Assembly (NCBI GenBank): GCA_003427395.1
Contig: BFEA01000361.1
Coordinates: 1,221,750 to 1,280,200, forward strand
Direction: 5' to 3'
Source: Chara braunii
Lineage: Eukaryota; Streptophyta; Charophyceae; Charales; Characeae
Length of the DNA stretch: 58,451 bases
Both the position numbers and the translations under genes were made by a program. How positions within the stretch are numbered: position 1 is the stretch's first letter; the number at the start of each line of letters is the position of its first letter. The notes beneath the pieces are model-generated. The model did no database searches, was not told the origin of the DNA, and saw only the letters and a list, made by a program, of their open reading frames with translations. This document shows, in pieces, positions 10,260 through 21,468 of the stretch.

Positions 10260-11905
10260 TTACCTCCATCACCCATTGCCAATCACCTGCTTCTTGCCAC
10301 GTGGAAGGACTGCCACTTGTCCATACTTGGGTCTGTTTGCTGACTGTCGTTCCTTCCACGGAATGACTTCTTCCCCCTTTGGTACCTTAGCGGGGTGATG
10401 CAAACGTGTCAACCCGTCCACGTTGTCGTGCCTCTCTGTCTTTCGGTGGATGATGTCGAAGTCGTATCCGTGTAGGCGCACAGCCCATCGTCCAATCATA
10501 CCCGTGTAATTGGTGAGCTTCTTCAGAGCCAATAATGGCTCGTAATCGGTTACAAGGAGGAACTTTTGTCCGTACAAGTACAGATGGAAGTGCTAAATTC
10601 CCCAGAATACAACATAGCATTCACCTTGTGGGGCTGAGTCGTTCCTTCATTCGTCTGGCACCGTACGAGACGCGTACTCGATAACGTGCTCTCGACCGTC
10701 ACTCCCTTTCTGCGCTAAGATAGCGGAAATAGCCTCCGGCTGCCAGTCCGTGATGAGAATGAACTGCTTCGTAGGGTCCGGCTGGATCAAAATAGGTGTC
10801 GTCGCCAAAGCGCCCTTGAGGGTGGTGAAGGCATGTTCGCACTCTGCGTCCCAACTGAGGGGCTGGTCCTTTCGCAGCAGATTCGTCAGAGGTCGCGCAA
10901 TCGCAACGAAGCCCGTGATAAAACGACGGTAATACGATGCCAGTCCCAGGAAAGCTCGAACCTGCGTCACTGACGTNGGGACAGGAGCATCTTTCACCGC
11001 CGCGACTTTCCTTGAATCTGGCTGCAGTCCTCCACGTGTCACCACGTAACCTAAGAACGAGATTTCTGAAAGGAAAAACTCGCTCTTCTCAAGCGCGATT
11101 TTGAACCCAGCGTCTCTCAGAGCTCCCAGCGTCCACTCGATGTGCTATGCATGCCCGTGATAGGTCTCCGAGTAGACGAGGATGTCATCCATGTACACGA
11201 TGACGCAAAAGTTAATCATCCCCTGAGTGAGCCGCGTCTTGTTGACGAAGTTCTAAAACGTCATGTTCATCGCCCGCTGAAACGTGGCAGGCGTGTTGCA
11301 AATACCCATCAGACATCAGACTCACTGCCACGTGCCCTCAAACAATACAAAGGTCGTCTTCGGTCGATCTTCCTCCTTAACCAGAATGTGATGAAAACCG
11401 TGTCGAATATCAAACATACTGAAATAATTAGCACATTCAGTCGCATCCAGCAAATCATCAATCCGTGGAAGGGGATACACATCTTTAATCATGATGTCAT
11501 TCAACTTGCGATAATCAATGCATATACGAATCGGTCCATTCTTTTTCGGTACCAACACTACCGAAAATGACCATGGCCCAGTGGCAGGTTCGATCCACCC
11601 CTTAGCTTCAAATTCTCGAATCCGCTCGAGGGCCGTTTTCCGTTCTACTAACGAATATCTGTAGGGCTTGCAGTGAATCGGGGAATGGTTTCCGGTCTGG
11701 ATTTCGTGCTGTATGACCAAAGACAGTCTGATGTCGGTGTCTGTCACACTAATCGCTCCCTTGTACTCTTTTAGAATGTCCACGATCAGGTGGTGGATCT
11801 CATTAGGTACGTATCCGCGTGCGTGCAGCTCATACAACTCATCCCACATCCGTACGTCGACGTGTTTCGTACTCACNCGTTTAGCGCTTTCGGGTGGAGG
11901 CGCGG
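10260..11905 (-). pseudogene. Reverse transcriptase and RNase H, unit A
   Basis: RT begins near 11900 with HEIQTGNHSPIHCKPYRYS, then GWIEPATGPWSFSVVLVPKK, ICIDYRKLNDIMI and YFSMFDIRHGFHHI (first catalytic Asp). The active-site box is VYMDDILVYS at about 11185-11215. After a frame break come VRAFLGLASYYRRFI and LLRKDQPLSWDAECE, the RT thumb/connection. RNase H shows FILITDWQPEAISAIL and LLVTDYEPLLALKKLTNYTG. The order and motifs are those of Ty3/gypsy pol. Stops (around 11230, 11310 and 10630) make this copy non-functional. Confidence 0.85.
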
Positions 11906-12279
11906 AAATAAACGAGTTGTCCGACCGCAGGAGAATACCGTGGTCATCATCTGTGCATCTTGTTCTCGAATGGCCACGTGTTCTTCCGGGGTTGTCCCGT
12001 CTCGAATGTCTTGCCACGGCACAGGTTTCGTTGCGATCCTGATTCCGAGTTCGGTTTCAACGCGCTTAGGGGGTTCAAAAAAATCGGTCTTTGCCCCTAA
12101 GCATATTAATCTTATCTCTTTTGCAGGCGTCAAAAGAGATCGGGGAAGATTCGTGATGTCGCAGTCATGCTTTTTGTCCTCATATCGTGCGAGCAGATGC
12201 AAGATTCCTTCGTACAGGGTTCGAGCGGGTTCCAAAGAATCGACCATCCTCGAAATCTGTACGAGAGTTTCTCCCATAA

Positions 12280-13440
12280 TCATTGTCTGCGTTCTCTGTA
12301 GATCTGGGTTAGTCCGACTCAGGGTTTTTGCGTTTGTTCGCTGCGCGGGAAATGGATACGTTCCTGCGCCATTTCCAGGATTAATGGGTNATCATCATCA
12401 CTGTTGTCTGCGTCTTTGGATATCTGCCCGTTGTCCGAGGTAATCATGCGAAGGGTCCCCATCATCATGGGAGAAACTCGCGGGGTTACATTAGCGGTAG
12501 TACGAAGGGTCAGCCTCATTGGTACGACATAGGGTTTCCCTCCCGTATTTCGAAGGACAATCGATCGTCTTTCGAAATCCAGATTGGCTCGTAAGGCCAC
12601 AAGAGCGGGAAGGCCGAAAAGGACATCGTACGTGTTTACGTCTAAGACTATGACATCTCCCAAAGCATGTACCTTCCCTAATCGAAAAGCAACATTGGTC
12701 ATCCGTCCCACCGTTTTNATCTTCTCCTCATCTGCTGACANGAGGTGATCTTTTTCCGTAAGCATGATTAGATCGTTCTTTCTACCTGCTTTTTCAACTA
12801 CCCGTAACNAGATAGCCAAAACAACAGTTCCTGAGTCGATAATGGCATTGTACAAGATTCCCTATATCTCAATGTCACATTCGGCGGATTTTCATGGGAT
12901 TGGTTTAATCCGTAGGAAGTGATTATCTTTCTGGATTAATCCTAATCGTATGGGGTCTAAAGTTCCTGCTGCATTTTCATCTGGCGTGGGATTTTTCGTT
13001 TTTGTGTTCGCTGTTCGGGCAAGGGCAAATTGTTTTCGATTTGTCTTGTAGTGTTGCAACATTCGTTCGTTAGCTTGTTCTGATATCGAGAGTAGGTGAC
13101 CGAGCAGAAGAGGAATCCGATGGTCTAAGGCTCGAACAATGTTTAGAACATCGATCTCCACCGTGACGAAAGTGGGTCCTCCCGACTCCATTTCTCCTGG
13201 AGATGGTCGCCATTCTGCCACTTCTCTTTGTTCTGGCATGGGTCTAATCGTTCCAATCATCCCAAGTCCTGGGTAGCCAAGCGTTACGTACTGATCCAAC
13301 GGGATTAGTTCGGCAGCTTCTTCCGTTGTAGCCAATGTGCTTCNGCCTCCATCCATTTCTTCCATCAATGCCCCTACTCGTCCGGGTCCGTTGGCGATCG
13401 GGGCCGCTGCTACTGGTGCGGGTCCGACTCGTTGCTGTGG
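12280..13440 (-). pseudogene. Post-gag linker and aspartic protease, unit A
   Basis: After the zinc knuckle the reading continues with LIPLDQYVTLGYPGLGMIG, a linker also found in unit B, and reaches YNAIIDSGTVVLAI at about 12850, the D-S-G active-site triad of retropepsins. Unlike unit B, the codon after SEQANE is Arg (CGA), so the linker is open there, but stops occur before the protease. Several N bases lie inside. The protease releases gag and pol proteins from the polyprotein. Confidence 0.7.
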
Positions 13441-13443
13441 GAG

Positions 13444-14490
13444 TCAATGAGGGCAATCTCGGGCTATATGCCCTGGTTGGTGACATGTGTAACAGACGTT
13501 CAGATTGCCAGGGATCCCTGCAGGAGGGGGTGTCGGGGCCAATCCGTGTTGAATCGGGGCGGCACGCACCGCTATTGGACGCATCGACCTCATCATTGCT
13601 TTTATTCGAGCGTTGTGTTCCCACTGTTCCTTTTTGCTTTCTTGAATCAGAGTAACCAATGTCTTGGTCAGTTCTAATAGGGCGGAAGACTCGTTTGGTT
13701 GTGCGGGGGTTTCGATTGGTGGCGGAGATGTTGTCATCACGGGAACGGAAACGCTCGTAATCACACTCGGGACCCGTCGTTTGGGACCAATCTGTTCCAG
13801 ATAGGTGACAAGGCCCAACACAAACCCCATGTTTTCAAATTTGTTCTGCAGGGCAGCTAACTCAGCTTTAGCTCTCGCTAGTTCGGACGAGTCTCCTTCC
13901 CAAGGATAGTCTTCTCCCTCTAGGAAACCCACAACGAACTTTCGTTCAATTTCTTCCGCGCCTGCCATGATCTGTTGCAGTGTGTGATTGATGGGGGAAA
14001 ACTGCTTTCGCAGTTTCGCCCTCATCGTTCGGCTGCGAAGTCCATCAATGAACAAATCTCTGCACACTTGTTCGTCTCGTTCTGTTTTCACAAACATCCT
14101 ATAAAATCGATTTCGATACTCGATAACAGATTCGAGGGGGTTTTGAACTCGATCTTTGATCATAAAGAGAGCCTGTTCTGGGTGGATGTAATTGAATCNG
14201 TTCAAAAACTCTCGCTCGAATATCGGGAGATCGACCCATATGTAGGTACTAAACCAGTGATGGGCATCTCCTCCNAATCGTGCAGGGATGTTCACTTGTG
14301 CCTCGTTATCATCGTACTGTTGAGCCCGGAGCGTGGCTAGCCATGGCCCAGCGAGGTGATGAGTAGGATCGAATAGATAAAGATCGGGTGGCGTCATGGG
14401 AGCCCGTGCTCGTGGTACGGCTTGATTAGGATTCTGCTGGGGGTTCNGGTTTTGTTGGGGTTTTTGTTGATTAGCATTCATATTGACCAT
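13444..14490 (-). pseudogene. Gag, unit A
   Basis: The reading from MVNMNANQQKP (14490) passes a Gln/Asn/Pro-rich N-terminus, then the retrotrans_gag-like LDTLRAQQYDDN-type segment and NRFYRMFVKTERDEQVCRDLFIDGLR, and ends in a CCHC knuckle CYTCHQPGHIARDC that binds RNA. A TGA directly after CPH ends the frame where unit B reads on, so gag and pol were probably one frame. The frame also extends upstream without an ATG to 14607, next to the primer-binding site. Three N bases lie inside. Confidence 0.8.
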
Positions 14491-14613
14491 CCGTCGAGCC
14501 GCGGACCGGCTTTTGGTGACGACGGGATCGCGTCGGTGCGCGTTCCGGGGTCGAGGTCGCCCCCTGTTAGCCAGATCGGCCAGATATGAGTCCGAGAACC
14601 CTGCCACATGTCG

Positions 14614-14626
14614 GGCTCCGATACCA
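14614..14626 (-). other. Primer-binding site, unit A
   Basis: On the - strand this reads TGGTATCGGAGCC directly after the LTR. It differs by one base from TGGTATCAGAGCC, the site complementary to the 3' end of plant initiator tRNA-Met used by many plant LTR retrotransposons. Confidence 0.7.
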
Positions 14627-15389
14627 ACCTCACGCCCAGCGCGACTTCCTGATCAGAGTGGGATGTGGGCCTGGAAGTGCGAAAAGGGGTGTGCCAAGGA
14701 TTTTTTGGGAAAGTGGGGGTGGAGTCCCAGGTCGGAACTGAGATCTCCTGTGGCAAAGTTTTAGGGGCATAGATGCAATAGGGCTAAGGGGGCGAGTTAC
14801 TTCCAGTCAGATGTTGTTCGATGTCGTGTAGCATAAGGCAGATGGCATGCGCGGTGCATTCAAGGTCGTCCGGTTCGTCTGTTTTGGTGGCGGAGGTTCG
14901 GGGATAGGCCCGCCCGGGATAGTCGCGTTCCCAATGAGTCAGACCTTTGGGTGCAGACACGTGGCGTCTGTCGTCGCGCATTTTGGTTAGGCCCCCTAGT
15001 TTCAGGGACTCGTCGATTGCCATGTNGTCGACAATTCCCGCAAGGCGTGCGGGGCCAGTACTGGGCGATGGAGTTCCACGGAACCACCGTGAGTTGGTGA
15101 TACGGGTGGAGGAGACGGAAGGGAGGGAAATTAGTAGCGAAACCGGGGGATATGAAGTAGTGCGAGTTATCCGTCGTTGGATAATCGGGGCACCTCGGAT
15201 CGCTGGTTACAGCACAGTGAAACTCCCTGGGGCACAATCGATTCTCGGTTAAGTAGGGGAATTCTGGATATCTTTGCCTAATGCATTCCCTCACCCAAGG
15301 GTCAAAGTACTCCGAGTCCCAGGAGCTCGGCATCTTATCATTGCGGTGTGATATAATTCTTCCACACGCGTCTAATCGGCAAGGGGATG

Positions 15390-15795
15390 TTCCGTCGTCA
15401 TATCAGAATTCTTTTCCGTTTAGGTGCGAAGGGGAAGGACAATCCCCGTCTGCCCGAAGGCGTCAAGTTCATTGCGTGCATGGATACGTGTAGGCTGCGC
15501 AGATCAGATCGCGCTTACACGCGCCCCCGCGAGGTGTTCGCTTGTTTCTAGACAAACAACTACCCAATCATTTAATCACTCTGATTTTCCGTCGTGATAT
15601 CGGAATTCGTTTCCGTTTAGGTGTGAGGGGGAAGGACAATCCCCATCTGCCCGAAGGCGTCAAGTTCTTCAATGGTCGTGAATCGGTGGGCGTGGATACG
15701 TGTGGGCTGCGCAAATCAGATCGCGCTTACACGCACCCCCTCGCGGTATTCGCTTGTTTCTGGACAAACAACTACGCAATCATTTAATCACTCCG
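15390..15795. repeat. 197-bp tandem duplication inside the middle LTR
   Basis: Copy one starts at 15390 and copy two at 15587, both with TTCCGTCGT, then ATATC and the GGGGAAGGACAATCCCC block, ending with ACAAACAACTAC and CAATCATTTAATCACT. The other two LTRs have a single copy. Confidence 0.8.
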
Positions 15796-16036
15796 TTGTC
15801 GAGTGGATCGGCCCCCACGCGAGTGAGGACTCTCCCGGCCATGTCACGCAGAAGTTTAAACAAACAACTTAACCAATATAGAGACAAGTTGAGAACGACG
15901 CAGAAGTAATCCCGCGAGCCGCCGAGACGGTCGCGGTCGTGTCGTCCCTTCGTCGCTCTAACTGGGTGTGCCAGTTGTACATCTAGCGGTCCCCTACGAC
16001 AAGACAGGTTCCCGCGGGGCATAAGCTTGCTTCCTC
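15796..16036. other. 241-bp private insertion in the middle LTR
   Basis: The outer LTRs read AATCACTCCGTGATCCC; here unrelated sequence separates ACTCCG from TGATCCC. It contains a small hairpin AACTGG-GTGTG-CCAGTT and no clear target duplication or terminal repeat. Its nature is unknown; it could also be ancestral sequence lost from the other two LTRs. Confidence 0.6.
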
Positions 16037-17493
16037 TGTGATCCCGCGCGCAATCATTCTTGCGCATACAAGGTGCTACTGCACATCAGACAACAGTAGA
16101 TCAAAGAAAACAAACAGCAATAGTGGCGACTACGCGGAAGTTCCTACTATGCTCACAAGGGTATCAAAATGGCAAGCGAAGGCGCGGACAAACAAAGGAA
16201 AAGCAAACAGACATAACATTCATTCATCCATTCATTCGACATAACACGCGATAAACGAGATCGAGACCAATCGCAAAAACGAGTGTAGGCGGAAACCAAG
16301 CCAAGATTCCGAAAACAAAAGAGAACGGGCGAATCGCCCTGAGCTGAGATCAAAATTTATATACAAAAGCAAGGAGGGAGACAAGACAAGGAAAATTGCA
16401 AACCACGCCCATCAACCTCAGCTCCCTCTTCTTCTTTCTTCCTCTCCGATGCGGACAGTCCGTCGTCACGCACCAACCCACGAAGTCGTCACCCCGCTTA
16501 GTCCTCCCGCACCTGTCAGGTTCGCCCGCGCCCACAGTCCGTCATGGCCCGCGTCAACCCCGCGCGTTCGGCACCAGCTCGTCGGGTCGCCCGACTCCCA
16601 CTTCAACTCACCTCTTACTTCGCTCGCAAGCCGACCCTCACTGATCGTGCTCCCCGAGCTTCCAACAACTGGTTAAGAGAGCTATCTAATCGTGCAGTCG
16701 GAATTTATAGCGTGCATGCATGCGCGAAGAACACGGAATTGCAAGGACTTAGAAAGGAGATTAGGAGAGGGAGCGCCTGCGTTCTGCACGGCCAGATCGC
16801 GGCGTGGGGGACGTAGCCACTCTCCACGCATCGAATCGAGCATGCAGGCCACGGGCTAACTAGGCACACCAAAAGGGAAAACGGAGAGCGAGAAAGACGA
16901 AGCTCAAGAAGAAATATACAGTTACAATGGCGCCCGCCCAAAATTACAGTTACTTGCAAGATTAAGGGCGCCCACTAATCAGAGTTCCGCTGCAGCCACA
17001 AAAAGAAGCGCGCAAGAAGGACGACGCGAGGCAAAAGAAATCTCGAATTCCTAAATTACTAAATTTCTAGCTAATGCAGAAAGAAGCACAAATTCCGAAA
17101 AGAAAATCCGAAGTTCCGAGAGTCGTCAAGGGCTCGACAAGATTCGAAAAAGAAATTCAAAAAGAACGAAACCAAATTCTCGTGCGACCTCCGCGCCTAA
17201 ATCCGACAACAGCACAGAAAAGAAGCGACGTCAACCATTATTAATCGCGCCTGGTCGGCGCGACAGCCACTCAATCGATCATCCCGGGGCTTGCCCGGGC
17301 CTGNATCCAGNCATCCGAAAAGAAGNGGCGAAAGAGAAAAGACGAAAAAGCGAGGACACTGATGCAATTCTCCCTCAATCCCGATCTCCCGTAGTTGGCC
17401 CAACCTTCCCAACTTAGGACCCCTCCTTGTTATTGCTCGTGCGAAACAGGAATCGGTTCGTCACATATGTGACGCCCAGGGGGTTCCAATCTT

Positions 17494-17513
17494 AAGCAAG
17501 TTCCTGCTTGCTT
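17494..17513. other. Hairpin beside the 3' LTR (unit B)
   Basis: AAGCAAGT-TCCT-GCTTGCTT: seven Watson-Crick pairs plus a loop-closing mismatch or wobble, at the same place as in unit A. Confidence 0.6.
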
Positions 17514-17868
17514 GAATCATGACACGTGTCGATTTCTCTAAAAGATCGACACGCGGAGCTTTCTGTTGCCACTTACCGTACGAAAAGAGTGTGGACGTCA
17601 TCCGAGTCCAGCGTGGCATACGTGGCTCTATTCTACGAATTCCTCAGGAAGGGCTCTTTTCACTCCAAGGAGGGGATCTTTCGTGTCATCGTCGTGGCAC
17701 ATACTAATCAACCATGCATCAATGTCCTAAGGGAAGGGGAAAGGGAAGACGATACATGGGGGCATGGCGAGGGGGTGGGTTAGTCGGGAGTGGGGGTAGA
17801 AAGCATTCCAACCCCACGACTGTCTCCGGAAGCTCCTGATATCAGACGATCCGGTGGAAGCGAGGGAA

Positions 17869-18447
17869 TCAATTACCACTATGAGGGAGGGAGGCGAGAT
17901 AGTCAGGGTAGAGGGTGGTGAAGGTTCGGAAGAGTGCCGCGCGGAATCGATCGTGGTTCTCGCATGCAGCGATAGTCCCCGTGATCATGCAATAAACCTC
18001 GACGATATTGTGGCCTCGCCACGCGCCACTGAAGAGGAGGGCATGAATACAGAAGTCGGGGAGGGCACACCGGGTCGAGGGGTGGGGGTGAACAGTGACA
18101 ACAAGGCNGGTGGCGTAGAAAAATCGGAAGGTATCAATCGCAAAGGGATTACGGGGGAGGGTGACGCGGGTGGTGATCTTGTGGAGGGTGAAGTGATCAA
18201 GGGGACGACGGGATAAGGACCGGGGACGAAGCCGGATGGTCCNCATCTGTACGGGCTCGAACTGGTGGACGGTCGGAGGTGGAGGGGGAGGGGGATCGGC
18301 TTCGTCGCCGCCTGGCCGGTGCGCTCGAAGTCTCGGCAGCTGGGTCCCCATCTTCTGGCTTGGGCGGCTCTGGATCTTTGGCTGGATNGTCGGCAATCGG
18401 CAGATTTGCTCCGCTTGCGAAGTCCAGTTGTCGCTTTCCGGCCGCAA
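17869..18447 (-). CDS. Retroelement extra ORF 'ORF4', unit B
   Basis: Near-identical to the unit A frame. The reading includes MGTQLPRLRAHRPGGDEAD, a run of seven prolines, RLRPRSLSRRPLDHFTLHKI and NIVEVYCMITGTIAA. It overlaps the end of ORF3 in another frame. No known domain; conserved at protein level in the diverged element at 39 kb. The N-terminal 45 codons (from 18447) overlap the ORF3 acidic region and are probably not part of it. Confidence 0.45.
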   Translation of the reverse strand: MRPESDNWTSQAEQICRLPXIQPKIQSRPSQKMGTQLPRLRAHRPGGDEADPPPPPPPTVHQFEPVQMXTIRLRPRSLSRRPLDHFTLHKITTRVTLPRNPFAIDTFRFFYATXLVVTVHPHPSTRCALPDFCIHALLFSGAWRGHNIVEVYCMITGTIAACENHDRFRAALFRTFTTLYPDYLASLPHSGN

Positions 18448-19758
18448 TCTCTTCTCGTTTACATGCCGCCTCGAGGTCCTCCGCCTAAACGTCTGTATGT
18501 TCTGCCTCTTCTACCGAGATCTCCCACTCGGATTCTTCCAACTCCAGGTCCTCTTCTTCCTCTTTTTCTTCTTCTTCCTCGTCTTCCTCACTCTGCTCCC
18601 CCTCGCTGTGTTCGTTATAACTGCCTTCCTCCGGTGTTTCTTCTTCTTCGTCGTCCTCCTCAGCGCTTTCTTCTTCTTCCTCGTCTTCTTCTATCNCTAG
18701 CTGCTCGTCTTCGGAGGCTGTTCGAGGCTGGAAGAAGGCGATGTGGATTATCTCCCGCGGGTTTAGGTATCTCTGTTGCGATGGCGGGTTGTTGTTGCTT
18801 CGCGACTCCTCGAGGCAGGCTGACCACTGGAGGTAAGGTGTTAGAGTTCGTGTAAGGACGTGTGGGACTGGGCTTTCGTCACACTGAGAGACGATATCAA
18901 GAGGGAGATCGTCGACCAGCTGCGCCAGAGGGATCGTGAGTTCTTGCACGATTATCTACCGATGGCCAAGCCGCATTGATCCGAGCAAAAATCCGAGGAG
19001 GTCTCCCTCCACTTCCGTCCTCTAGGCTTGTATGATGAGCAGCTCCAGGTACTCGATCCAAGCACGGTGATCCTTGTCCCTTGTCCACGTGAGTCGCACC
19101 CCGTCCAGGCACACTGAAAGATCGATGAAATGTTCGCGCCATAGCTCCCACTGCCTAGGATCAAGGAGGGGAACGGCGAGCGGCTCCAGACAGAAGGAGA
19201 AGCGAGGGTAAAGACTAGACTGCCAGAAGGTATGGAAGAGAGATGGGAGGGCGAAGGTGGAGAGTTGGGAGCGGTTCATTGGGGGCGTTGAAAGGGGATG
19301 AGCTCCGGGAGCACCACCGCCGGCTCCTGATGGGACGTTCGGATCCCACCGACCTCGATGCCATCTGTGGGGACAAGATTGTCTCCGTGGCGAGAAAGCG
19401 AGTGATTCCACTCCGTCGCCAACTGCTCACCCCACTCCCTTAGTGACGTCTGGATCGCCGTATGTCGAAGCGGGCTGATCGCGCTGATATCGCCGCTGAA
19501 GGAGACGACGGTAGACACGTGGCTAACCCCCGGGGCTGACAGCCGATGAACAGTTACCGCTTCCACCAACACAACCGCCTGACGATTGCTCGCGAAGAGG
19601 AACTCTGCTGCCGCGTATACCCCTGTGGTACGGAAGAGTTGCGCAAGCCGTAGAAGATCCAGACTGAAGCGCGGATGATGAACTTGCCGGATTGCCGAGA
19701 TGTAACCACGTGGCGCCAGCAAGTGATCACCGAGGGCTCGCTCAGTGAGAAAACTCAT
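18230..19758 (-). pseudogene. Retroelement extra ORF 'ORF3', unit B (broken, acidic)
   Basis: Starts MSFLTERALGDHLLAPRGYI at 19758 with 160 open codons (SFSGDISAISPLRHTAIQTS in the middle), stops at 19276, and continues in another frame through PLLDPRQWELWREHFIDLSV to LELLIIQA and a TAG at 19022. After a further break it reads QELTIPLAQLVDDLPLDIVS and the Glu-rich tract, ending at a TAG (18485) where unit A has CAG. The 40-kb relative is open across the LELLIIQA stop (Trp there), which argues for an ancestral continuous protein. No recognised domain; not envelope-like. Confidence 0.55.
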
Positions 19759-19824
19759 GGTGATGGTGAGGAGGTATGAGAGTGGGTGGGAGTTGTAGGA
19801 GGAGACGAAGGCGATAGAGAATCG

Positions 19825-21170
19825 TCATTTTTTTTTTGAAGCGAAGGAGGAAGAAGACGNTGTTGGAGATGGGGAGGAAGGGAGGGGGCGTAGATAGGAC
19901 ATGTGGCGTACAATCAGTCGAGCCGATCGGCTCCCTGAGACCTCTGGCACGAGGCGCACCATGTTCACCCCGTTCGGGCCGAGCTCGATCACGTGAAATC
20001 GCCCGAAGAATCGTGGCGCTATCTTCCCTTGGCGAGCACATTTCCTCACCTGCACCAAGTCCCCTAATTTATACTAGGGCCGCGGACCCACGTTCCCGTT
20101 CCGGGCNTCGTAACTGCGAACCTGTCGGCCGTGCGCCAACTCGGTCATTTTCTGGCATTTTCGGGCTAATCAGGGCAGGGACCTTTCCATCAGTTCCATG
20201 TGTCGCTTGGCCTTGTCCCGAACGGTGGCTCTCGTAGGCCGTCGGTTCAACGAAGACTCATTCGGGAGGCTCGGTATCGAAACGCAGGCCACACTATTGG
20301 TCCGTAATTGGAACGGGCTTAGGCCCGTCGATTCGTGAGGCGTTCTGCGATGGACCGCCAAGATGTGATCTACGATATCGGGCCAGGGCCTCGGATCCTC
20401 TGCCGCGATATTTCGTCGTAGCGCAGTCTTTATCACTCCATTTGCATTTTCTGCCAGACCGTTAGATTGTGACATGTGGGGCGCAGTGTTCCGAATCGCG
20501 ACGTCNTGTACGACCAGATTCCTCAAGACTTCTCCTTCGAATTCTACCCCATTATGGTTCAAAATTTCCTTCGTGTCCTGGTGCATCCCTAAAAACCGGT
20601 TGACATAGCGTGCAATTTCGGCTGCCTGTCGCGTTCGGCACGGATACGCCTCGATCCATTTCGAAAAATAGTCCACGAACACCAGTAGGATTGAATACTC
20701 GCAGCTATTAGGTCCAGGGGGCACCACTATATCGGTAGTATCCATGCTAACCCTTTGAAACGGTCGTTCAACTACCATCGGTACTATCAATCTTGGCGGT
20801 TGAATCGGCGCCTTGTCAGCAGCGCAGACTTGACAGTTCGCGATGATGAACTTCACATCGTCACGAATATTGGACCAATACCATTCGTTCTTATCGATTT
20901 CCGCTTCCGTGATCCGTACTGCAAAATGGGCTGCAATTTCCTCATGCGCCGTCTTAACCCAGTCATACCTCATGAACGGGTGCGGCACTACCATCCAAAT
21001 CCTGCTACCATCCGTCTTCCGTTTTTCTAATCGGCCCTCGTTCTATCGATAATCCCGAGCTCTTTCGTTGGCCCTCCTCCGATCCTCCTTAGTGAAGTCC
21101 TGGAGGGGTTTCCTACCAAGGTGGCAATTAGAGCGATATCCGTCCATACCTCGGCCCTTCTAAACTTCCG
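19825..21170 (-). pseudogene. Integrase with GPY/F-type tail, unit B
   Basis: A 274-codon frame (20994-20170) shows the HHCC zinc motif (TAHEEIAAHF, CQVCAADK) and the core with VSMDTTDIVVPPGP, VDYFSKWIEAYPCRTRQAAE and ENANGVIKTALRRNIAAEDP. At the second catalytic position the copy reads EILNHNGVEF, whereas unit A has TDNG, so the Asp is replaced by His. The tail (20058-19825) reads KCARQGKIAPRFFGRFHVIE and VRLVPEVSGS, a GPY/F-type module. No later chromodomain is evident. The catalytic change alone should inactivate the enzyme. Confidence 0.85.
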
Positions 21171-21176
21171 GGTCTT

Positions 21177-21400
21177 TTACAACCCTTCAAACGTGGCATC
21201 AAGAAATTGAGTTTCCGTTGGGATCTTATCAGTCCGACACAAGGGACACAACCAAGGCTTATCGCCGTCTCTGTACTGGATGCACGAGCCATGGGCTCGT
21301 GCGACACACTGTCGACAATCTACCCATTCCGCATACCCTTCTCCACTAGGACGCATTAAGATCGAGTAGACATGCGAGATCGCTTCGCAAAAATAACAAA
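21177..21400 (-). CDS. PHD finger within pol, unit B (C4HC3 intact)
   Basis: The reading runs from FCYFCEAISHVYSILMRPSG through EWVDCRQCVARAHGSC to DGDKPWLCPLCRTDK. It gives C-x2-C, then C-x2-C, x4-H, x2-C, then W-x-C-x2-C, the ligand order and the W before the last pair typical of PHD fingers, which read histone H3 tails. It lies between RNase H and the integrase zinc domain, and the integrase keeps its own HHCC, so this is an additional domain. The same finger survives in the diverged element at 42.6 kb. A RING-like or other treble-clef reader is less likely because of the spacing. Confidence 0.75.
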
Positions 21401-21468
21401 ATTTGTCGGGCAGGGAGAGAAAAGATGAAGGGGAGAGGGGAGACAGAAGAGTTGTAGGATTACGTCTG

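Larger units (their letters stand above)
14627..17465 (-). repeat. Middle LTR, shared by both units, about 2.84 kb
   Basis: It is 5' LTR of unit A and 3' LTR of unit B. It aligns with the outer LTRs but is longer because of a 197-bp tandem duplication (15390-15795) and a 241-bp private insertion (15796-16036). It ends CGTCACA at 17465, followed by TA and TGTGACGCCCA. Confidence 0.8.

Noticed and set aside
17869-19758. Envelope gene
   Set aside because: Position fits, but no signal peptide, membrane anchor or cysteine pattern is seen; the protein is acidic and soluble-looking.
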